This document shows, piece by piece, positions 1 to 8,803 of a stretch of DNA of 64,000 bases. The stretch comes from Gemmobacter denitrificans (GTDB taxonomy: Bacteria; Pseudomonadota; Alphaproteobacteria; Rhodobacterales; Rhodobacteraceae). The stretch covers positions 115,513-179,512 of the forward strand of contig NZ_JBALHR010000006.1 of the NCBI RefSeq assembly GCF_036964905.1, written 5' to 3'. Both the position numbers and the translations under genes were made by a program. How positions within the stretch are numbered: the stretch's first letter is position 1; each line of letters begins with the position of its first letter. Below the pieces are notes generated by a model. That model did not search any database. It saw nothing but the letters and a program-made list of their open reading frames with translations, and was not told the DNA's origin.

Positions 1-516
1 GACCATCTGCTTTTCCTCGCCGGGGTGATCTTCTTCCTTTACCGGTCGAAGGACATCGCGACCTATGTCAGCATCTTCGCCATCGGCCATTCGGTCACGA
101 TGATCGCCGGTGTCTGGTGGTCCATCTCGATCAACGCCTACATCATTGACGCGATCATCGCGTTCTCGGTGGTCTATAAGGCGCTGGATAACCTGGGCGC
201 CTTCCGGCTGTGGTTCGGGGTCCAGCCGAACACTAAGGCAGCTACACTGGTTTTCGGCCTGCTGCACGGCTTTGGTCTCGCCACCAAAATTCAGGATTAC
301 GACATCTCGCCAGACGGGCTTCTGGGCAACCTCATCGCCTTCAACGTGGGCGTCGAACTTGGCCAGCTGATGGCCTTGGCGCTGATCCTGACGGCGATGA
401 CCCACTGGCGGGCGCGCCCCGCCTTCGCGCGGCAGGCCTATGCCGCGAATGTCCTGATGATGGTGGCTGGCTTTGCCCTGATGGGCCTGCAGATCACCGG
501 CTATTTCGTCGCCTGA
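1..516 (+). CDS. HupE/UreJ-like membrane protein, 5' end cut by window
   Basis: The frame is open from base 1, so the true start lies upstream; the GTG at 25 is only an internal candidate. The 171 visible residues are strongly hydrophobic, with about five membrane segments and a glycine/histidine-bearing segment (GLLHGFGLATKI, near residue 85) typical of the HupE/UreJ_2 family. HupE/UreJ proteins are inner-membrane proteins linked to nickel or other metal supply. The next gene begins 16 bases downstream, so the two are probably co-transcribed. The family call rests on overall pattern; the substrate cannot be read from the sequence. Confidence 0.7.
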   Translation, partial: DHLLFLAGVIFFLYRSKDIATYVSIFAIGHSVTMIAGVWWSISINAYIIDAIIAFSVVYKALDNLGAFRLWFGVQPNTKAATLVFGLLHGFGLATKIQDYDISPDGLLGNLIAFNVGVELGQLMALALILTAMTHWRARPAFARQAYAANVLMMVAGFALMGLQITGYFVA

Positions 517-532
517 AGGGAGGGCGAGACCC

Positions 533-1390
533 ATGACCAACCGTTTCGATTTCTCGAAAGCCCCCTTGCGGGCCGAACCACGCCACCCTGCGGCGGCCGC
601 ACCGGTCCAGTCGGTGCCCGCGACACCCGGCGGCCTGATCCGGTCCACGCTGCTGGCCGCCGGGGCGGCAGGGGCGATCCTTGTCCTGTTCTGGCTGCCC
701 GCCGAATACGGGATCGACCCAACCGGCGTCGGCGCGTTGACCGGCCTGACGGAGATGGGCGAGATCAAGCAGCAGCTTGCCGCCGAAGCCGAGGCCGATG
801 CGCAGACCGCAGCGGCGGTGCCGGTTACATCCGGTGCGGCTTTGCCCGTTTCGACCGCCCCCGCGCCAGAAATCCTTGAGCGGCTTGACCGGATCGACGC
901 CCAGCTTGCGGCTCTCTCTGCCGTGATCGGCACCCCGCCTGGCCTGACCGAGCCCGTGGCAGCTGCCGCGGTTCCGGCGGAGCCAGCGCCCGAAGCGGCA
1001 GCCCCTGCAGCCGACCTGGTCGAGGCCGCCGTCGCCGAGGCCGCCGCGCCGGAACCTGCCCCCGAACCCGCCACCCCCGAATGGCGCGACGAGGTCAGCT
1101 ACACCTTGAACCCCGGCGAGGGGATCGAGGTGAAACTCGCCATGGAGGCAGGCCAGACCGTCCGGTTCTTCTGGACGGCGAACGGTAGCGTGGTGAACTT
1201 TGATCTTCACGGCGACGGCAGCGGCGAGAGCATCAGCTACGAACAGGGCCGGGCCGTGCCCGAGGCCTCAGGCGACCTCACTGCCGCCTTCACAGGCAAC
1301 CACGGCTGGTTCTGGCGCAACCGCACCGAGGCGCCGGTCACCGTGACCCTGCGCACGGGTGGGGATTACGCAGAGATCAAGGCTCCGTAA
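533..1390 (+). CDS. Single-pass membrane-anchored periplasmic protein, unknown function
   Basis: A 285-residue protein with a short cytoplasmic N-terminus and one membrane helix (about residues 36-56). A long Ala/Pro/Glu-rich low-complexity linker follows (about 85-182), then a C-terminal globular domain of about 100 residues rich in beta strand and aromatic residues (EWRDEVSYTLNPGEGIEVKL onward). The architecture is that of an anchored periplasmic domain held off the membrane by a flexible stalk. It follows the HupE-like gene closely, so a joint envelope role is inferred. A GGAGGG-like ribosome site precedes the ATG. I do not recognise the C-terminal domain. Confidence 0.7.
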   Translation: MTNRFDFSKAPLRAEPRHPAAAAPVQSVPATPGGLIRSTLLAAGAAGAILVLFWLPAEYGIDPTGVGALTGLTEMGEIKQQLAAEAEADAQTAAAVPVTSGAALPVSTAPAPEILERLDRIDAQLAALSAVIGTPPGLTEPVAAAAVPAEPAPEAAAPAADLVEAAVAEAAAPEPAPEPATPEWRDEVSYTLNPGEGIEVKLAMEAGQTVRFFWTANGSVVNFDLHGDGSGESISYEQGRAVPEASGDLTAAFTGNHGWFWRNRTEAPVTVTLRTGGDYAEIKAP

Positions 1391-1397
1391 TCACTTC

Positions 1398-1430
1398 GGC
1401 TGGGGCAAACCAAATTTGTCTGCCCCAGCC
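1398..1430 (+). terminator. Perfect 10-bp hairpin after the HupE-like operon
   Basis: GGCTGGGGCA (1398-1407) and TGCCCCAGCC (1421-1430) are perfect inverted repeats around a 13-base AT-rich loop, just after the stop codon at 1390. No T-run follows, so termination strength is uncertain. Confidence 0.6.
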
Positions 1431-1522
1431 GGGCTCGATGTTTCTAGATCGCACTCATAAGCCGGACGAAAATTCGCTAGCCCCGCTGAAAAACTGCCCT
1501 GCGCAGTTTCCACGTCCCCTGA

Positions 1523-1840
1523 CTAGGTTTCCATTTGGCTAGGGGTCTTCCCAGATGCCAGCGCGTCTGCGAACCACTGCGGTTGCCGGCCGCGGCCAGA
1601 CCAGGTGATGCCTGCGTTCTCAGGGTGATGATACTTCGCCACGGCTGGCGCACGGGTGGTTTTCACCTCAACACCGATCAGGTCGGCGAGGGAGTAGCCC
1701 ATCTCCTTGGCGATGGCTTCTAGCTTGGTGCGGGCTTCGGCCTTGTGACGGTCCTCATAGGTGGAAATCGCCTTGGCGAGGTCTCTCTGCAATTGCCGCA
1801 GTTCCTTGAGCGACATCGCCTCGAGATTTAAATCAGCCAC
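1523..1840 (-). CDS. H-NS family nucleoid-associated protein (HvrA-like), copy 1
   Basis: A 105-residue protein of typical H-NS/HvrA length. The N-terminal half is a charged helical oligomerisation region (SLKELRQLQRDLAKAISTYE). The C-terminal half holds the H-NS DNA-binding motif TWSGRGRQPQWFADAL (about residues 79-94). Such proteins silence AT-rich or horizontally acquired DNA; HvrA regulates photosynthesis and nitrogen genes in Rhodobacter. It is divergent from the first ssb gene across a 420-base region. A second H-NS gene holds the same position before the second ssb gene at 17146-17535. Confidence 0.88.
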   Translation of the reverse strand: MADLNLEAMSLKELRQLQRDLAKAISTYEDRHKAEARTKLEAIAKEMGYSLADLIGVEVKTTRAPAVAKYHHPENAGITWSGRGRQPQWFADALASGKTPSQMET

Positions 1841-2262
1841 TTGGCCCTCGTGTCCTGTATGATGCGTCCGGGATAGCCGTCAGGTCGAAACATCGCAACT
1901 CCCAGAGAAGTCCGCGCGATAGGGCAGTGGGTTGAGGTTGGCTTGAGCCGCCGGGTCGATGCTCTCGAAGATGCTTCAACTCCGTTGCCTTGGCTAGGAA
2001 GGCCGAGTTCTGCGAGAGCCCCAGGTCGCCCCTATCCCCGGTGCCATCCCTTCGACTTACAATCCCCTAAGCCTGTTCGGCCTCTGGCGCGCAACCCCGC
2101 GTCAGTCCGGGCCGTGTTGCCCCTCTGGGGCTGCCCGCTCCACCCCGGCCCTCTGGAGGTTTCCGGTCGACGTTCCGTCTCCCGTGCACGCCTCGGCCGA
2201 CAGGCTTTTTCCGGGTCTTGTCGAAGGGACGGTCCCAGGGACAGGAAACACAGGAGCTTACC

Positions 2263-2667
2263 ATGCAGAACATCGTCATCCTCGCCGGCAACATCGGTCA
2301 GAAGCCTGTAGTGCGCTCGACCCAAAGCGGCACGAAGATCACCAACTTCACCCTGGCCACCTCGCGGCCGCGCCTCTCGGAAGGTCGCGTGATGCGCGAC
2401 GAGAACGGCTACCGGGTTATGGACACCGAATGGCACCGCATCACCTGCTTCAACGGCCTCGGCAAGACCGTCGCAGAGCACTGCGAAGAGGGCATGAAGG
2501 TCCTCGTCCACGGTCGCATCCACTACACCAAGTGGACCGACGCCACCGGCACCGACCGCTACGGCTGCGAGATCATCGCCGAGAAGGTCGACTTCCTGAG
2601 CCGCCCGAAGTCGGCCGAGTTTGAGTCCCCCGAGCTGGTCGACCGCGACGACGAGATCCCGTTCTAA
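2263..2667 (+). CDS. ssb: Single-stranded DNA-binding protein, copy 1
   Basis: A 134-residue OB-fold SSB that coats single-stranded DNA in replication, repair and conjugation. It starts MQNIVILAGNIGQKP, has the family stretch DTEWHRITCFNGLGKTVAEHC (about residues 48-68), and ends in the acidic tip DRDDEIPF that binds partner proteins. The ATG at 2263 follows CAGGAG; a longer upstream reading from 2218 lacks homology to the family. It is shorter than chromosomal SSBs because the flexible linker is brief, as is common on plasmids. A near-identical paralogue lies at 17960-18364. Confidence 0.95.
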   Translation: MQNIVILAGNIGQKPVVRSTQSGTKITNFTLATSRPRLSEGRVMRDENGYRVMDTEWHRITCFNGLGKTVAEHCEEGMKVLVHGRIHYTKWTDATGTDRYGCEIIAEKVDFLSRPKSAEFESPELVDRDDEIPF

Positions 2668-2689
2668 GGAACGGGGTCTCCCCCTCGGG

Positions 2690-2711
2690 CCCGGCGGGGA
2701 AACCCGCCGGG
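2690..2711 (+). terminator. ssb copy 1 terminator
   Basis: CCCGGCGGG (2690-2698), GAAA tetraloop and CCCGCCGGG (2703-2711) form a perfect 9-bp stem followed by TT. The same hairpin follows the second ssb gene. Confidence 0.75.
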
Positions 2712-2797
2712 TTCTGGGCTTCGCTCCAGTCGAATGCCCCTCCCGTCCAACCGGTCATTTCGATAGCTGGGCCGCCCCAGAAATCGAAGGATGGAAA

Positions 2798-5062
2798 ATG
2801 AAATCAACATCTTCTGCACTCACACCGCGCAAGATCGCAGAATTCTGCAAGGCTCGGCTCACGTCGATTTTCACCGAAGATGAGGTGCGCTTGCTCTATA
2901 GCTGCTTGGTCGACCTGCTCGAGCGAAACGAGTACCCACCTTACCGGGGCAGCGGGCTCGACTTGCAGTCTCTGTCCGCCATGCTCGACATCGATGTTGA
3001 TCGCTTCCGTGCTCATAGGGCAATTCTGCAGCCGATCTTCGACGCTGTAGCACGCGAGGTTTCGAATGCGACCCTGCGTCCGGCCCGCGCCGGAGGCCGA
3101 TCAACACGCTCCATGCCCAGCGGGCCCGCCATAAACCCCACAGGCGTTCGAGCAACAGGTACCGAGAATGTCCGCAAGAAGCCTGGAGTCCAACCGAAAG
3201 CGGTTGTCGAGTTTCCCGAGCCGCTGGACACAACCTGGCAGGATCCTGCGACCTTTGGCGAAGCCCTTCAACTGCATGCCCGCCGTCATGGCGAAACCAT
3301 CTACCACCTCTACAACGCGGTGGTGAGACCTGAGGATGGCGTCAATCGCAGCACGCTCATCAGCTGGGGGCGCGGCAAGAAGGTCCCGCGCGCTGCGATC
3401 AGTCTGGAAATCTTGGGACGCATCGAGCGGCGCTATCGTCTGCCGGCGGGCTACTTTCTGAGCCTGTCTGGCCTGCCCGACCGAGCACCAGGCGATTTTG
3501 ATCTAGATAACATCTCGCCGTCTGAGCGCCGGCGTCTGGCGTGGCACCTCCCCGAGGATTTCAACCGCAGGCCAAGCCAGGAGAAGGCGGAAATCCTGAA
3601 TTGGGTCCGAACAGTGATCATCAGCGGGTCCACGGACTACCGGAGGTATCAGGCGGAGGCCATTCGCCAACGCTATGCGGTTCGTTTCAGCTGTGCTTCG
3701 GGGCCGGTTCGCAAGTCGTCATCGGCGCGGACGCCGGAGGAATCCGGCATCATCATCGCGCCCAAACGCCTGAACGACGAGATGGCCGACCTTCTGCGTT
3801 TCAAAACGTCGACCTTCGCCGCCTTCGGCATGCAACGGAATGGGGTGTGGGGGACGGAAACCGCCTCCCAGAAGGTGGAGCATTTCGGGCTGTGGTTCGG
3901 GGCGTTCGTGGCCCCACCCGAGAGCGACGTGCAGGGGCTCGGCGTCGATCCGAAGCTCTTGACCTTTGCCATGATGATCTTTCCGCAGGTCTGGGACTGG
4001 TACCTTCACTGGCGGGAGCGTCGGCGCGGCTTTTACACGAAATGGGAGATCGACCTGCTCTCGATTGCTGCGGCGATCTCTCGGGACGAGACCGGTTGGC
4101 TGCGCCAATCGCCCCGTATGGGCAGCAGCCTTCGTCCGATCGAAGGCTTGGTTACCGAGGCCGACATCATCGCTGTGCAGTCGGATTGGTCTACCGCCTG
4201 CGACCGTATGTACAAGCACGCCCGTCGGCGTATCAAGGAGATCGACCGTGTTGCCCGGGTTCATCGAGACCCCTTCGAGCCCATCCTGCCGGTGCTTGAA
4301 GCGCCAAGCCCGGTCGGCGAGTACCGCAAGATCACCGAAGAAATCCTGCAGCGGATGCCAGATGAACGGCACAACGCACGCGCAGCGGCAGAAGCTGTTC
4401 GGGCATTCCTGATGCTGCGCATCGGTCTTCACACAGGGCTGCGTCAGAAGAACTTGCGCGAACTGATGCTGTGCCAGCCTGGTACCTTGCCGACCTCAGA
4501 GCGCAAGCTGGAGGACACGAAGCGTGGCGAGTTGCGTTGGAGCAGCCGCGACCAAGGGTGGGAGATCCTGATCCCGTCGGTCGCTTTCAAGAACGCCAAC
4601 TCGTCGTTCTTCGGATCAAAACCATTTCGTCTGATCCTGCCGGACCTCGGGCGGCTATACGAACTGATTGAAGCTTGGATCGAGCGCCATCGCGCGCGCC
4701 TGATCGGCGAGGCGGCTGACCCGGGAACGTTTTTCGTCAAGACGGCGAAGATGACGAGCACCAACGCGGCTTACTGCCAGAACACGTTCTATGAGGCATG
4801 GCGCACCGCGATTCAACGCTACGGCATCTATAACCCATGGACCAAGCGCGGGGCCATCGAAGGCCTTCTGCCGCATGGCCCACATAACGTACGGGATGTT
4901 CTGGCAACCCACATCCTCAAGCGCACCGGATCCTATGAGCAGGCAAGTTATGCCATTCAGGATACGCCCGACATGGTCGCACAGCACTACGGCCGGTTCC
5001 TGCCGCAGGACAAATCCGAGATCGCGGCACGGATCCTGAACCAGGTCTGGGAAGCGGCCTGA
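2798..5062 (+). CDS. Large tyrosine recombinase/integrase-like protein
   Basis: About 754 residues from the ATG at 2798; the frame is open further upstream but overlaps ssb. The C-terminal third has the tyrosine-recombinase layout: an Arg motif (HTGLRQKNLREL), an H-x-x-R motif in GPHNVRDVLATH, and a candidate Tyr nucleophile in AQHYGRF. The usual LGH box is replaced by AIQDTPDM, so the active site is divergent. The N-terminal ~450 residues are unlike simple integrases and may add DNA-binding or regulatory functions. It follows ssb with a 130-base gap. It could be a plasmid resolvase or an island integrase, but no attachment site was found. Confidence 0.75.
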   Translation: MKSTSSALTPRKIAEFCKARLTSIFTEDEVRLLYSCLVDLLERNEYPPYRGSGLDLQSLSAMLDIDVDRFRAHRAILQPIFDAVAREVSNATLRPARAGGRSTRSMPSGPAINPTGVRATGTENVRKKPGVQPKAVVEFPEPLDTTWQDPATFGEALQLHARRHGETIYHLYNAVVRPEDGVNRSTLISWGRGKKVPRAAISLEILGRIERRYRLPAGYFLSLSGLPDRAPGDFDLDNISPSERRRLAWHLPEDFNRRPSQEKAEILNWVRTVIISGSTDYRRYQAEAIRQRYAVRFSCASGPVRKSSSARTPEESGIIIAPKRLNDEMADLLRFKTSTFAAFGMQRNGVWGTETASQKVEHFGLWFGAFVAPPESDVQGLGVDPKLLTFAMMIFPQVWDWYLHWRERRRGFYTKWEIDLLSIAAAISRDETGWLRQSPRMGSSLRPIEGLVTEADIIAVQSDWSTACDRMYKHARRRIKEIDRVARVHRDPFEPILPVLEAPSPVGEYRKITEEILQRMPDERHNARAAAEAVRAFLMLRIGLHTGLRQKNLRELMLCQPGTLPTSERKLEDTKRGELRWSSRDQGWEILIPSVAFKNANSSFFGSKPFRLILPDLGRLYELIEAWIERHRARLIGEAADPGTFFVKTAKMTSTNAAYCQNTFYEAWRTAIQRYGIYNPWTKRGAIEGLLPHGPHNVRDVLATHILKRTGSYEQASYAIQDTPDMVAQHYGRFLPQDKSEIAARILNQVWEAA

Positions 5063-5229
5063 TCAATCAAGAAGAGTTGTGGATCTGGAAGTCTCCCGGT
5101 CCACAGCCCAGAGCAGAGAGCGGCAAGTCCTAGTGGCATGCGCTAGTGGCAGAAAGCCGATTTACCATAGATTTTTCCGATGCCGCAGAATATGTTACTT
5201 CCGACTGTTAGTGGCATTCTGGAGTCCGT

Positions 5230-6432
5230 TTGACGTATATCGTGTCCCCATCGCGGATCGAGCCTGCCCGGCTCGAAGATGGCATCCCGCTTGACCTGGT
5301 CGAGACGGCAAACCGGCTGATCCAGTCAGCCCGCGGTTTGGGTCGCAATTTACCTGCCCGAACCTTGTCCGACCTTGCCGCGATGGTGCGGATGATGAAC
5401 AGCTACTACTCCAACCGGATCGAGGGCAACAACACCCGACCGCGCGACATCGAACGCGCACTGGCCGGCGACTTTGACGCCGATCCAGGACGCCGGGCGC
5501 TGCAGCAAGAACATGCGGCGCATGTCCGCCTGCAGGAAGAGATCGACCGCCGGGCGGTCGAGGGCACGCTTGCAGACCCGAGTGATCCGTCGTTCATCAA
5601 ATGGCTGCACGAAGCCTTCTATGAAGGTGCCACTGAAGAGATGCTGACGCTGCGCCATGGGGGCCAAGTGGTCCGGATCGTGCCCGGAGAATGGCGGCAG
5701 GGCGACGTAGAGGTTGGCGCCCATGTTCCGCCTCCGTTTGACGCCGTTCCCTCGTTTATGGCGCATTTCCACACCCGGTTTCAGCTGGATTGGCTGCATG
5801 GTCAGGTCACGCGCACACTTGCCGTGGCGACGGCGCACCATCGCTTCAACTTCATTCACCCGTTCTACGATGGGAACGGCCGTGTCAGTCGTCTGATGTC
5901 GCACGCAATGGCGCATCATGCGGGCATTGGGGCAGGGGGGCTCTGGTCTGTTTCGCGCGGGCTGGCGCGAGGTCTTCAGGATGGCCTTCCGGGTCGTGAG
6001 GAATATCGCGAGATGATGCAACTTGCCGACCGTGTCCGTCAGGGCGATCGTGACGGGCGCGGGAACTTGTCGTTGGCAGCGCTGGTCAGCTTTACCAAAT
6101 GGTTCCTCGCGGTTTGCGAGGATCAGGTCAGCTTCATGGCGGGCATGTTCGACTTTGACCGATTGGGTGAGCGGCTGGCCCGTTACGCTGCGCTCTCGGG
6201 TCTGGGCGACAGGGCAGGGGACTTGCTGCGCATCATCCTCCTGCGGGGTGAGGTCGACCGTGGTGATGTGGCGGCCCTGCTGGGCGTGGCCCCGCGAACA
6301 GCACGGGCCACAATGAAAATCCTCCTAGACGATGGGGTTGTCGGCTCCGAGACTCCGCGTGGTGCCTTGATGCTGCGTTTTCCCAGCAAAACCCACGATG
6401 TGCTGTTTCCACGCTTGTTCGACGCAGTCTAA
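5230..6432 (+). CDS. Fic-domain protein (adenylyltransferase-like)
   Basis: A 400-residue protein. The Fic core HPFYDGNGRVSR (from residue 210) contains the catalytic His, the phosphate-binding loop and the second Arg. The N-terminal motif SNRIEGN (residues 61-67) matches the class II inhibitory helix S/T-x-x-x-E-G/N, so activity is likely autoinhibited. The C-terminal 70 residues look like a winged helix (DRGDVAALLGVAPRTARATMKIL). Family members usually transfer AMP onto proteins. The start is TTG, supported by GGAG ending 5 bases upstream (5221-5224). No antitoxin gene is adjacent. Confidence 0.9.
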   Translation: MTYIVSPSRIEPARLEDGIPLDLVETANRLIQSARGLGRNLPARTLSDLAAMVRMMNSYYSNRIEGNNTRPRDIERALAGDFDADPGRRALQQEHAAHVRLQEEIDRRAVEGTLADPSDPSFIKWLHEAFYEGATEEMLTLRHGGQVVRIVPGEWRQGDVEVGAHVPPPFDAVPSFMAHFHTRFQLDWLHGQVTRTLAVATAHHRFNFIHPFYDGNGRVSRLMSHAMAHHAGIGAGGLWSVSRGLARGLQDGLPGREEYREMMQLADRVRQGDRDGRGNLSLAALVSFTKWFLAVCEDQVSFMAGMFDFDRLGERLARYAALSGLGDRAGDLLRIILLRGEVDRGDVAALLGVAPRTARATMKILLDDGVVGSETPRGALMLRFPSKTHDVLFPRLFDAV

Positions 6433-6926
6433 CGGCTGCCAAGTTCTGGATCGTGAGGGAAGGTGATCGCAACGCGCGGCTCAAATTCGTCGGTACGGAG
6501 GACGGCGAAAGGGCAGGGGGCGCGGACCTGGCCGCTTGAGCGCTGACAATGCGTGAGGGGCCTGCTCATGCGCGGGCCTCTCACCGACCACAACCCCGTC
6601 CCGCGATGTCGCGGGGCGCCAAAGGATCCATCCCCCATACCTAGATACTCAACCAAGAGCCTGGCCGGGAGGCGGGCAGCGTTAGAGGCATCAGCGAGAC
6701 AATAGGCTCCTGACGTTGGGGAACAATCCCCCGCTCGCCATTCCCTTCCTTGCCCCGAATCCTGTCTTCGAGATCAACCCGCGAGGGGTCGGACTACGGG
6801 CAAGCCCGTGCCGCCGGGTGGATTCGGGCGAGCCGAACGCACCCGGTGATGTCAGCCAGTCGTCGGGCCTGCGGGGTCCTGTCGCGCGGGGGATGGTCCC
6901 CCGCCTCCAAGACAGGAGCCAAACAG
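6433..6926. other. Gene-poor 494-base region with hairpins
   Basis: No convincing coding region. It contains CCCGCGA-TG-TCGCGGG (about 6600), a GGGCAGGGG motif (about 6512) also seen in other leaders of this window, and a GCGGGGGATGGTCCCCCGC hairpin just before the small gene at 6927. The second half resembles the hairpin-rich leaders of the plasmid-core genes. Confidence 0.5.
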
Positions 6927-7091
6927 ATGTCCCGCAAAGATGCTCACGCCTTCGCAGCCTCCCTCGCCGCCACGCTCATGGTCTCGATCGTCGTCTTCCA
7001 GGCAGGGGATGGAACCTTCGGCGCCGTCCCCGCCGATGAAATCGACGGCGACGAAGTCGTGATCGTCTCGGAATACGATCCCTTCGGGTGA
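6927..7091 (+). CDS. Small hypothetical protein, 54 residues
   Basis: Starts MSRKDAHAFAASLAATLMVS after GACAGGAG, a good ribosome site. Residues 8-25 form a weak hydrophobic helix (possible signal or single membrane segment), and the C-terminus is acidic (EIDGDEVVIVSEYDPFG). Its stop codon lies inside a classical intrinsic terminator, and a structured leader precedes it; both support a real transcription unit. The function is unknown. The frame is open upstream to 6750, but those codons fall in the leader hairpins. Confidence 0.5.
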   Translation: MSRKDAHAFAASLAATLMVSIVVFQAGDGTFGAVPADEIDGDEVVIVSEYDPFG

Positions 7092-7109
7092 GGCTTCGGC
7101 CTCACTTTT
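7088..7109 (+). terminator. Intrinsic terminator of the small gene
   Basis: GTGAGGC (7088-7094), TTCG tetraloop, GCCTCAC (7099-7105) and TTTT: a perfect 7-bp stem with T-run. It overlaps the TGA stop at 7089-7091. It may also shield the convergent regulator gene. Confidence 0.85.
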
Positions 7110-7194
7110 CGAGGGCCCGGGCACGGCGCAGGTGCGCCTCCGGGCCTTTCGCCGACCGTCTGGCCTTGCGCCGATTAAACGGGCCGTCATCGGA

Positions 7195-7860
7195 CTATTG
7201 CGTGCCTGCCAGCACTGGCAGGCCATCCTCTCGCCATTCCGGCAAACCGCCGTCAAGGCGGCGCGCATTGAGGCCGTGTTTGCGCAGAGCGGCCACAGCC
7301 TGGTGGGCATAGATGCAATAGGGCCCCCTGCAATAGGCCACGATTTCGGTGGCCGGATCGAGCGTCGGGACGATCCGTTCGATCTCCGTCAGCGTCATGT
7401 TGAGCGCACCCGGAATGTGACCTGTGGCGTATTCGTCTGCAGGGCGTACATCGAGCACGGTCACAGAACCCTCGGCGATCCGGGCTGCCAGGTCTTCCCT
7501 GCTGACCGGCTCGGGCGCATCCTCGCCGCCCGAGAGGCCCCGCAGGATGCGCTCGACCTGCGCAAGGTTGCGCTCCGCCACGATGCGTAGAAGGTCCATG
7601 AGCGCGAGCGTCTTCGCGTCGGTCAGCCGGTAGATCACTGCTTTGCCGTCACGGCGGCTGGTTACGAGAGCGGCCCGGCGTAACTGTTGCAGATGCTGCG
7701 AGCAGTTGGCGATGGTCAGGCCCGTCTTGTCGGCAAGTGCCTCCACTCCGCGCTCGCCTTGCGCCAGTTGTTCCAGCAGCATCAGACGCGCCGGAGCCGA
7801 CAAGGCGCGTGCGACGAGGGCGTATTCCTCCAGCAGGGCCAGCTTCGGGCTGATTGACAA
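7195..7860 (-). CDS. ArsR-family regulator fused to a rhodanese domain
   Basis: A 221-residue fusion. Residues 1-110 form an ArsR/SmtB winged helix (recognition region TIANCSQHLQQLRR, with Cys53). Residues 118-221 form a rhodanese domain with active-site loop YCRGPYC (Cys177, Cys182) and the DVRPADEY start motif. The metal box ELCVCDL of classic ArsR is absent, so sensing through sulfane sulfur or redox is more likely; that is inference. It is divergent from the hydroxylase/MFS/rhodanese operon, with an inverted repeat between, and probably represses it until persulfide or a related signal appears. Confidence 0.88.
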   Translation of the reverse strand: MSISPKLALLEEYALVARALSAPARLMLLEQLAQGERGVEALADKTGLTIANCSQHLQQLRRAALVTSRRDGKAVIYRLTDAKTLALMDLLRIVAERNLAQVERILRGLSGGEDAPEPVSREDLAARIAEGSVTVLDVRPADEYATGHIPGALNMTLTEIERIVPTLDPATEIVAYCRGPYCIYAHQAVAALRKHGLNARRLDGGLPEWREDGLPVLAGTQ

Positions 7861-7883
7861 GGCGTGTCTCCTGACGCTACATC

Positions 7884-7903
7884 ATTCAAGCGATGAATTG
7901 AAT
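7884..7903. promoter_or_regulatory. Likely ArsR-type operator
   Basis: ATTCAA (7884-7889) and TTGAAT (7898-7903) form a perfect inverted repeat with an 8-base spacer in the 88-base divergent region between the ArsR-rhodanese gene and the operon at 7949. AT-rich inverted repeats of this size are typical ArsR/SmtB sites. Binding is inferred. Confidence 0.6.
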
Positions 7904-7948
7904 AATAGCGATTCCATCGCGCCCCACAAGCCCCAAGGCCAGCGATCA

Positions 7949-8803
7949 ATGTCCGAGACCATCCTTGCCACTGAGGCAACCATCCGTCTTGCCATCTTTC
8001 TGGGTGTTCTGGCAGCGATGGCGCTGTGGGAAGTGGCAGCCCCCCGGCGGAGACGGGAGATCCCGCGGGTGATCCGCTGGACCAATAATCTTGCGCTCGT
8101 GGTGGTCGACACAATCATCCTGCGGCTGTCCTTCCCGTTTCTCGCGGTCGGTCTGGCCGTCATGGCCGAGGATCGTGGCTGGGGCCTGTTCAACAATCTC
8201 GATGTGCCGGTCTGGGTCGCGATCATCGTCTCGATGCTGCTGCTTGATCTGGCGATCTACCTGCAACACGTCATGTTCCATGCGGTCCCCGGCCTCTGGC
8301 GGCTGCACCGGATGCACCACGCCGATCTCGACTTCGATGCAACCACAGGGCTGCGCTTCCATCCCGTGGAAATCCTCATCTCGATGGGGATCAAGCTGGC
8401 GGCGGTCGCGGCGCTCGGACCGCCCGCCGTCGCGGTGCTGCTGTTCGAGGTGATCCTGAACGCTATCGCGCTTTTCAACCACGCCAACATCGACCTGCCG
8501 CGCCCGGTGGACCGCGTGCTGCGCCTCATATTCGTGACGCCGGACATGCACCGCGTCCACCATTCCACCGACCCGCGCGAGACCAACTCGAACTACGGCT
8601 TCAACCTGCCGTGGTGGGACCGGCTGCTCGGCACCTACATCGCCCAGCCCGCCAAGGGACATGAGGGGATGGAGATCGGCATCGAGCAGTTCCGCACGCG
8701 GCGCGATCTCTGGCTTGATCGGATGCTGGTCCAGCCGCTGCGCGGACCGGCCAGTGGCCATGCGCTCGATCCGCGCATCACGACGAAGGATACCGCCGAA
8801 TGA
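7949..8803 (+). CDS. Sterol desaturase/fatty acid hydroxylase family membrane protein
   Basis: A 284-residue integral membrane protein with the di-iron histidine boxes of the family: HVMFH (107-111), HRMHH (120-124) and HRVHH (201-205), plus further His near 138 and 178. Four or more membrane helices surround the boxes. Family enzymes hydroxylate or desaturate lipids using O2. The ATG at 7949 is chosen because the open frame upstream runs antisense to the regulator gene. It is the first gene of a tight operon: its stop overlaps the MFS gene by 4 bases. Confidence 0.88.
   Translation: MSETILATEATIRLAIFLGVLAAMALWEVAAPRRRREIPRVIRWTNNLALVVVDTIILRLSFPFLAVGLAVMAEDRGWGLFNNLDVPVWVAIIVSMLLLDLAIYLQHVMFHAVPGLWRLHRMHHADLDFDATTGLRFHPVEILISMGIKLAAVAALGPPAVAVLLFEVILNAIALFNHANIDLPRPVDRVLRLIFVTPDMHRVHHSTDPRETNSNYGFNLPWWDRLLGTYIAQPAKGHEGMEIGIEQFRTRRDLWLDRMLVQPLRGPASGHALDPRITTKDTAE

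Larger units (their letters stand above)
2044..2713 (+). repeat. Direct repeat copy 1: ssb leader, ssb gene and terminator
   Basis: From CCATCCCTTCGAC at 2044 to the ssb stop at 2667 is 624 bases. The matching block at 17741-18364 is also exactly 624 bases and is highly similar in both the 219-base leader and the gene. Similarity continues into the terminator hairpin. The leader includes GCCCC-TCT-GGGGC and a GGGACGGTCCC palindrome just before the gene. The two copies flank about 15 kb and could recombine. See the partner at 17741-18410. Confidence 0.85.

Noticed and set aside
6429..6656. 75-codon minus-strand frame after the first Fic gene
   Set aside because: It overlaps the Fic stop region and a palindromic hairpin and shows no family motif.
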